The position numbers and the translations under genes are program-made. Positions 58,467-64,000 of a DNA stretch of 64,000 bases are shown in pieces. The stretch comes from Ctenosaura bakeri. Its lineage: Eukaryota; Chordata; Lepidosauria; Squamata; Iguanidae. The stretch spans positions 682,001 to 746,000 of the forward strand of contig CAOLHI010000062.1 of NCBI GenBank assembly GCA_948474755.1, written 5' to 3'. The notes under the pieces are model-generated. The model did no database searches. It saw only the letters and a list, made by a program, of their open reading frames with translations, and was not told where the DNA came from. Positions within the stretch are counted from its first letter, which is position 1. Every line of letters begins with the position of its first letter.

Positions 58467-60511
58467 ATGGCAACAGTACCTCTATTTCTCACATTCTTCC
58501 CCTCCCCCATGTTTTCATTGGGGAGCAAAGTGCTGCTGCTAAAAAGAGGTGACACCAAACTAATATGGGTAGGAAGGAAGTTTCCTCATTACTTTTTATT
58601 TTACACCTAGGGACCATAAACAACCTAACTTCTTTTGGTGGATTTTTTTCCTTTTTTTGATCTCAGAAATATGTTATCTTTGCAGCCATCTGTACAGGTT
58701 AAAGATGCCCAGTTCCTGTAACTTTTCTTGTTAGATCTCCTTTCCAAATCATTTGATGCCAACTCACCACTCTGAAGCCTCCCCTTTTCTCTTGAGTTGT
58801 CTTTTTCTTCATATTTATCCATGCCAATACATTCATTCATTCATTCACTCATTTTTGTCTTCAGTTACCAAGAACCACTTATGTCTTGCTGAATAGGCAC
58901 AAAGACACAAATGATACATAGAGCAGATCCAAACGATTTGTGCTAAATGCACTCTTCTAGATATGTAATATGTTTTGCTGCCAGTCTAGTAATGCAAAGC
59001 TTGAAAAAAAAGTGTATGGCTGACACCATGCAAACCACAATAAAATGCAGCAATCATGTATGACCTATAACTGTGTATTAGTAAAATATGTGCTATTTGA
59101 AGAAGATGAGGCATTCTTCTTCTTCTAATTCATACCTACCTACAAAAATCTCATTGGCACATTCAAGTCTTAATCTGCACAGACAAAAACCCACCACTTA
59201 TCTTTACAGTAAATTTACATGTGAGGACCCACCAAGCTTGATCATTATCAAGGAAGAAGATGCACCATCTTCAAAATTAAACCCTATGACAAAAAGACTA
59301 TGAGAAATTGTCAGAGTGAGGGGATCCATTTCCTTATATCTTATCATCCAGTTCCAGGGTGAGATTTCAATATGACTGGATAGGAAGAATCAGAAGTTGT
59401 TATTTGGTTTCATCCAATATTTCTGGATACACTTTGAGTATGGTTCAAAATATGGAAGTGTATACCGGGATTATTGTCAAACTCACAAGCAAATATCGAG
59501 AAATAGAGACAGAGTGAATAGTGTTGTCTCACCATTTGTAAAATTAGGGAGGTCAACTGGCACAGAGATCCCAGGTTGCTTAGGAAATTAGGGCTTAAAT
59601 CAAATGTCTGCCTCCTATGAATGGAAGAACTCCTTCTATCTAGCAATGGGTTCATATCCAAGGGAGCATTTCCACTGGCAGAATGGAGAAGCCATGATTA
59701 CAATGAAAAATCAATCAGCAATCAAATTTTCTAATTAGCACTCCCCCACATATTTATATGTGACTCCCAAACATCTGCTCTGAATTGTGGGCAGATCCTC
59801 TACAATAACACAGAGTTGGCACTGGGGTTGTAGAGGGAATGGGAAATAAGAGAAAATTGCCTTTGTATGAAGGACTTTTCAGTGTGACTTCTGAGAATGC
59901 ATGTATAGGACTGCAGAAAAAGAAACTGTTTTAGTTATTTTAAATGAATTTGCAGTGCTGACTGTTGTACTTCTATTAGCTTGCATTCCACTGGGCAATT
60001 ACAAATGTGTAAGCTAGACATATGCATTCACGACTTCTCAGTATTCATCTTTATGACAGCAGCAATAGTGCTACTATTGCAAATGTTCCCACCACCACCT
60101 ACCCTAACAGCCAGCAGATGCATTGAGTGGTGAAAGTGTTTACTGGCAGTCAGGGCACAGATGGATGACATTTCCACCCCCTTGCTACTGGTGACCTGCA
60201 GTGTGAAAATCAGAAACAAAACCCTTGTCACAGCTTCTTATCCCGTCACAAATTGTGGGTGGAAACCATCTGGAAATGTCATGTTGCTGTGCCCAAATAG
60301 CCAGCAGAACAGATCTCAGTGTGGCTGTTGATTTTTAAGGTAGGTTTGGGGAGCTAGATCAAGAGACAGTACACAGTTAAATATTCTTGAGAATATCTGT
60401 GATGTAGGATCTCAGCCACTGTTTGTAAATTACCTTGCAGAGAAATACACTTTCCCAGCCATATGATGGTTGTGGTTTTATCCTCCACACACCAGAGACT
60501 AAGGGGGGCAC
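58467..60511. other. No gene seen
   Basis: AT-rich unique-looking DNA. ATTC repeats near 58830-58850. Confidence 0.4.
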
Positions 60512-60946
60512 TGTTATCATGGTTATGATATATCTGGTAAGAGCACTAGACATCCTTTTGATATCAAATAATTTGGCCTTTGCTTGACCTTTCTCTGCCA
60601 CCCTACTCCACATGTTTGCAGAGGTCCACCGGACAAGCACGTATTGAGTGCAGCCATTAATGGTTGTATATTCCAAACCCCATTCAGGCAGGCAACTTAA
60701 GCCTCTCCGATGCTTCAGAGAAAAACCCTCTCGCAAACTGACCTTGCTCAGCGTGAATCCCTACAAAGATGCATGGCTGAGGGCCGAGCCATTCCTTTAT
60801 GTTGGGCCATTTGCATACTGGCCATACTATTGTCATCCAGCGCTAAGCTCAGCATGCAAAACCTGACCTTTTCCAATTCCTTTGTCCAGCCCCAAAATTC
60901 CTTTGTTCTCACCGAGCATGGCATATCCTGTAAGTAAAATCCACCC

Positions 60947-60955
60947 TATAAAAAG
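60947..60955 (+). promoter_or_regulatory. TATA box of LTR copy B
   Basis: TATAAAAAG, conserved as TATAAAAGG at the equivalent position in copy A. Confidence 0.7.
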
Positions 60956-61284
60956 TCCCCTTTGCTAAGCCTTCCTTGGATCGCTCCTGAATTCCATCCA
61001 GCCTTGCTGCCACTGTGTTTGGCGAGCTGTCCCCTCAGTTTCCAATAACTGAGTCTGCCTCCCTCCTTGGAACACTTTGGACTACCTTGGACTTCCATCC
61101 GCCTTGCTGTCGGTTTGTCCAGTGAACTCTCCACAGTGAACTGCACTGAGCTTTCTTCCCCTCAACCTCCGTTTCTCTCCAGGACTACAAGACCAGGTGT
61201 CGTATTACCCATTCCCCCGAAAACTCTCCATTTCTATTTCTAGTTAGCTGTGTGCATGTGGTGTCTTTTATGTTGTTTGTCCTC

Positions 61285-61290
61285 AATAAA
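61285..61290 (+). terminator. Polyadenylation signal of LTR copy B
   Basis: AATAAA followed by a TGTTATTTTTGTT U/GU-rich tract, the usual downstream element. In copy A the same site is mutated. Confidence 0.7.
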
Positions 61291-61608
61291 TGTTATTTTT
61301 GTTACTTTAAAACTTGCCTGGCTACGCTCTCTGACCTGAAGCCGTAGACATAGGGTAAAAGATCCTAGCTAAAGTTACCCTGCCTCTCATTAGCTTAAGA
61401 GAGTGCTCGAGCTTAATTTCCCCATTTTGTGTTTTTATTTGGTTATTTGGGCGCCCCTCCCGGGACCCCCAACATACAGGGTAACAGCACTAGGTTGCAC
61501 ACTCAACAGGGCTGCATTGGGCTATTTAAGACAGAATGGTCTCTTTGCTGCTGCTTCTCTCTCCTCATACACAGAACATGAGATTTTCCAGCACTTTTTA
61601 GAGCTAAA

Positions 61609-61812
61609 TAGAGAGCCAGTGTGGTGTAGTGGTTTGAGTGTTCGACTACAACCCTGGAGACCAAGGTTTGATTCTCTGTTCAACCATGATTCTCTGTTCA
61701 ACTGGGTGACCTTGGGTGCTTTACACACTCTCAGTCCCAGAAATCCCTGAGATAGGTTCACATTAGGATTGTCATAAGATAGAAAGAAATTAAAGGCACA
61801 CAGCAACACCGC
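61609..61812 (+). mobile_element. tRNA-derived SINE, near full length
   Basis: The head is 'gagccagtgtggtgtagtggtttgag' (A-box). The B-box-like stretch is 'aaggtttgattctc'. A local duplication ('ttctctgttcaac' at about 61672 and 61690) follows, then 'gataggttcacattagg' and a 3' tail 'aaggcacacagcaacac'. Same family as 16.1, 39.4 and 58.1 kb. Confidence 0.8.
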
Positions 61813-62099
61813 TATATTGTTTGCTGAGCTCTGATTAGCTGTTGGACAGTTTCCCCCACACACACACCTATTTCACACTATATATGCTTTATAATTATTC
61901 TGTATCATTATTTGGCTGCTTGGCTTTAACTGGTATTTCCTTACTTGTCACAAGTGCAGAGCGAGGGTACTCAGTTTTTATTTATATTCCTGGGAGGCTT
62001 CCAGTGGCACCACAATATGAAAGAATTCACCTACTTTTCTATCATTGCCAACCAGCTTGAGGGGAGATGTGAGATGTATTGTGATAACCAATATCATCT
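61813..62099. other. No gene seen
   Basis: Unassigned linker. Confidence 0.4.
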
Positions 62100-62300
62100 G
62101 TGGGGATCCTTAGGATGAACAACAGAGTCTTATACCCTGGGTTCTAAGCTCAGAGATCCGTCAATTAGGTATAATCAGTTTAATGAGGCTCCCGCAAACA
62201 ATTTGTGCCCACACATCCCATTGGCTGATGTTTTACAAATCCCTGTATTGAATAAAGTTGTGGACTTAATTCCCAGTGCTTGTATCATCATTTGGGAGGG
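62100..62300 (+). mobile_element. LTR-like R/U5 remnant with AATAAA
   Basis: AATAAAGTTGTGGACTTAAT at 62251-62270 followed by 'tcccagtgcttgtatcatcatttgggagg'. It parallels the remnant at 52.07 kb. Upstream sequence is too diverged for a left edge. Confidence 0.4.
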
Positions 62301-63880
62301 AGGGCAATTGCAGACTCTTATTGACCAGAAGATGAATAAACACAAATGAAATATATATTTGGATTTTGCCAAGATTTCGTATATGTTCTTTCAAGTCTGG
62401 GATACTAAATTGAAGAGCGAAAAGGGGGAAAAAAGTGAATTTGCATAGTTGAAATGTTTTACTTCAAACCATGAATTTTATCCATTTTTATTTTCATAGT
62501 TGTTTTGAAAGTGGTAGGCACTACACATGAAATGTCACAAAATGTCAAATGTTGAACACTCACACCTCTGCTTGTCAAACAAGTACCATTGAAATCTTGC
62601 CCTTAATGGAATATTATTACTTCAGTTATAATATCCTGAATATCAAATATAAGCAAACATCAAGGACAGATTGTAAATGTTTGAATTTTCGGAAAATAGC
62701 TCAGAAATTATCACAATCTCTGGAGGATAATGTAAGGACATTATTAAGAGTTTAGATAAATGTATTGTATCCCACTAGTATTTGTTCAGAGAAGTAGGAG
62801 ATTGATAACATGTTGGCAAGTAGGGAAAGAGATGGTCAGATGGGTCACAGAGAATATGTAGAGCTCAAGTAAGAGACTTATGCCAATCTCCTTCTCTACA
62901 CACAGGTGTGCCGAGGGAGAAATGGAAACAGAGAAAGAGAGCAATATGAGAATGTCATCGAAATACATTTGTTACATCTTTACAGTATTCACTATTCAGT
63001 TTGCTAAATGTGGACAAAAGTCAGAGGCAATGGCATCATAGCAGCAGAAACCTTTTCCTGACTCCCTGGCTCTCACGAAAAAAGCTATCCTACCTAGTTT
63101 ATAATTCCAGCTTAGAAGCAATAGCCAGACATTTAAGTATTGCTTTGATTTGAATATTTTCAAATGTCATCTCGACAAGTTCTGGGAAGTGCATTGGTTA
63201 ACATAATAATAATGTTGTTAATGGTCCCTGGGGCTGTACAAAGCTGAAATATATAAATAAACCTCTTTATTACTTATTAGCATTATATGTTTAATTACAA
63301 GTTTAGTACTGAAGCTTCAAATAAATAATCAGATGGAGAGCTTGATCCTTATCTGATTAGTTATTCTGATAAATATAACTTTTTTTAAAAAAATCTCACA
63401 ACAATAGGAGATTCCCCCAAGCACTGAGCATTGTGTAACAAAATGTTCCTTTCCTGCCTCCTGTTCCTGATCTCATAACAATTCAAGAATCATGCTGAGT
63501 CTGCAGTCCTATACCCACTTACATGGAATATTCCTAGTAAACTTAGTAGAATTTAATTCTGAGAAAAGACATATAGCAATATACCCTTGAGACTTTTATT
63601 ATCCTTTTTTTTTCCTTCCTGCATGCCTGCTAAAAACAAAAGTAAGCAGTTGTCAGGGAGAAATGAAGGCATGATTGTTGGGAAGCAAGTAGTTCATCTG
63701 CAACTCTTAGGATCATAACAGGTTATTTGCATTGTGAGGTTGCTATCAATAATAGCAGCCGTGTACTGTGAGTTACCCATTTCTCCTTTTGTTATCTTTA
63801 TTTTTTTATAAAAGAAAACTGATGATATAGGCCATTTGTTGTTTTAACTTATACTTTACCTTTTGTAAGTTATCTATTTT
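62301..63880. other. No gene seen
   Basis: AT-rich unique-looking DNA. Confidence 0.4.
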
Positions 63881-63884
63881 TTTT

Positions 63885-64000
63885 TAAGTACTATAAGCTG
63901 CTTAGAGTCCTTCCCAATGGAAAAAAAGCAGGATACAAATAAAGATGACATTTATTATTGTTGCTGTTGTTGTTGTTGTTGTTATCAGTTCAGAAATGGT
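63885..64000 (+). repeat. LINE/SINE 3' end (L2-type) with (TTG)n tail
   Basis: 'taagctgcttagagtccttcccaatgg...gcaggatacaaataaagat' followed by TTATTATTG and (TTG)n at 63957-63982. Same terminus type as 58.4 kb. Confidence 0.65.

Larger units (their letters stand above)
60512..61486 (+). mobile_element. Solo LTR, copy B (975 bp) with GCAC TSD
   Basis: The ends are TGTTATC...GGTAACA and it is flanked by perfect 4-bp repeats GCAC (60508-60511, 61487-61490). U3 runs from 60512. The TATA box is TATAAAAAG at 60947-60955. R includes AATAAA at 61285-61290, about 330 bp downstream. U5 runs to 61486. It matches copy A (16.4 kb, inverted) along its whole length. No internal region or primer-binding site adjoins either end, so it is a solo LTR. 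The best-preserved promoter and polyadenylation signals of the family are in this copy. The 4-bp duplication and TG...CA termini fit gypsy-type or class I ERV LTRs. Which of the two cannot be decided from an LTR alone. Confidence 0.85.

Noticed and set aside
58410..58610. Frame with a polyhistidine run
   Set aside because: The histidines come from a CAT/CAC microsatellite in a LINE/SINE tail.
1..64000. CRISPR arrays, bacterial operons, rRNA genes or mitochondrial insertions
   Set aside because: No regularly spaced repeats with unique spacers, no prokaryotic gene organisation and no rRNA or mitochondrial gene sequence were seen.

Overview
This is a eukaryotic, almost certainly squamate-reptile (probably lizard) genomic window. 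It holds no recognisable host protein-coding gene body. The evidence is the repeat mixture: CR1 LINEs ending in the ATTCTATG octamer repeat, L2 fragments, a squamate-style L1 3' end, a Sauria-type SINE with a CTATTG tail, other tRNA-derived SINEs, solo LTRs, a decayed Ty3/gypsy element, and many short GC-richer DNA transposons in an AT-rich background. Almost all of the short open reading frames are chance frames or lie inside these repeats. The window reads as an intergenic desert or a very large intron.

Layout. 0-9 kb: mostly unique AT-rich DNA with a SINE tail fragment, a G-rich repeat at 5 kb and a 186-bp foldback element at 7.7 kb. 9-19 kb: dense repeats, namely three 417-420-bp DNA transposons (9.1, 14.6, 18.0 kb), a 20-bp-unit minisatellite, an LTR-like block, CR1 tails, a 772-bp Harbinger-like element with a TAA target duplication, a SINE and a 992-bp solo LTR. 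19-31 kb: mostly unique DNA with foldback copies, a second LTR, a fourth 417-bp element, an L2 fragment, a Sauria-type SINE and a (GATA)n array. 31.6-33.1 kb: the only CpG-rich segment. It carries a ZNF143-type motif, a CRE-like site, a CCAAT box and a possible first coding exon with a splice donor on the + strand, so it is the best candidate for a real promoter. 33.6-34.65 kb: a 5'-truncated L1 with an open 205-codon ORF2 tail. 36-41 kb: a LINE 3' fragment, a 716-bp Harbinger-like element, a SINE, an LTR and another element fragment. 40.8-43.55 kb: the longest CR1 (endonuclease plus reverse transcriptase, frame-broken). 45.5-47.7 kb: a minus-strand CR1 with a hairpin-rich DNA transposon in its 3' octamer repeat and an L2 piece bracketed by a 29-bp inverted repeat. 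48.1-49.9 kb: decayed minus-strand Ty3/gypsy gag-pol. 50.4-50.95 kb: nested or abutting DNA elements. 51-56.5 kb: mostly unique. 56.5-64 kb: CR1, SINEs, an LTR with a perfect 4-bp target duplication, and L2-type tails.

There is no operon or pathway here. The functional logic is that of mobile DNA: non-autonomous elements that borrow machinery from absent or decayed autonomous partners. Two patterns stand out. One is a group of DNA transposons of different lengths and cores that share the terminus GGCC(C/A)TTTC-GCAC and, in four cases, a 3-bp target duplication. The other is a SINE family whose 3' tail resembles that of a LINE fragment in the same window. All family names come from recognising sequence features without database searches.
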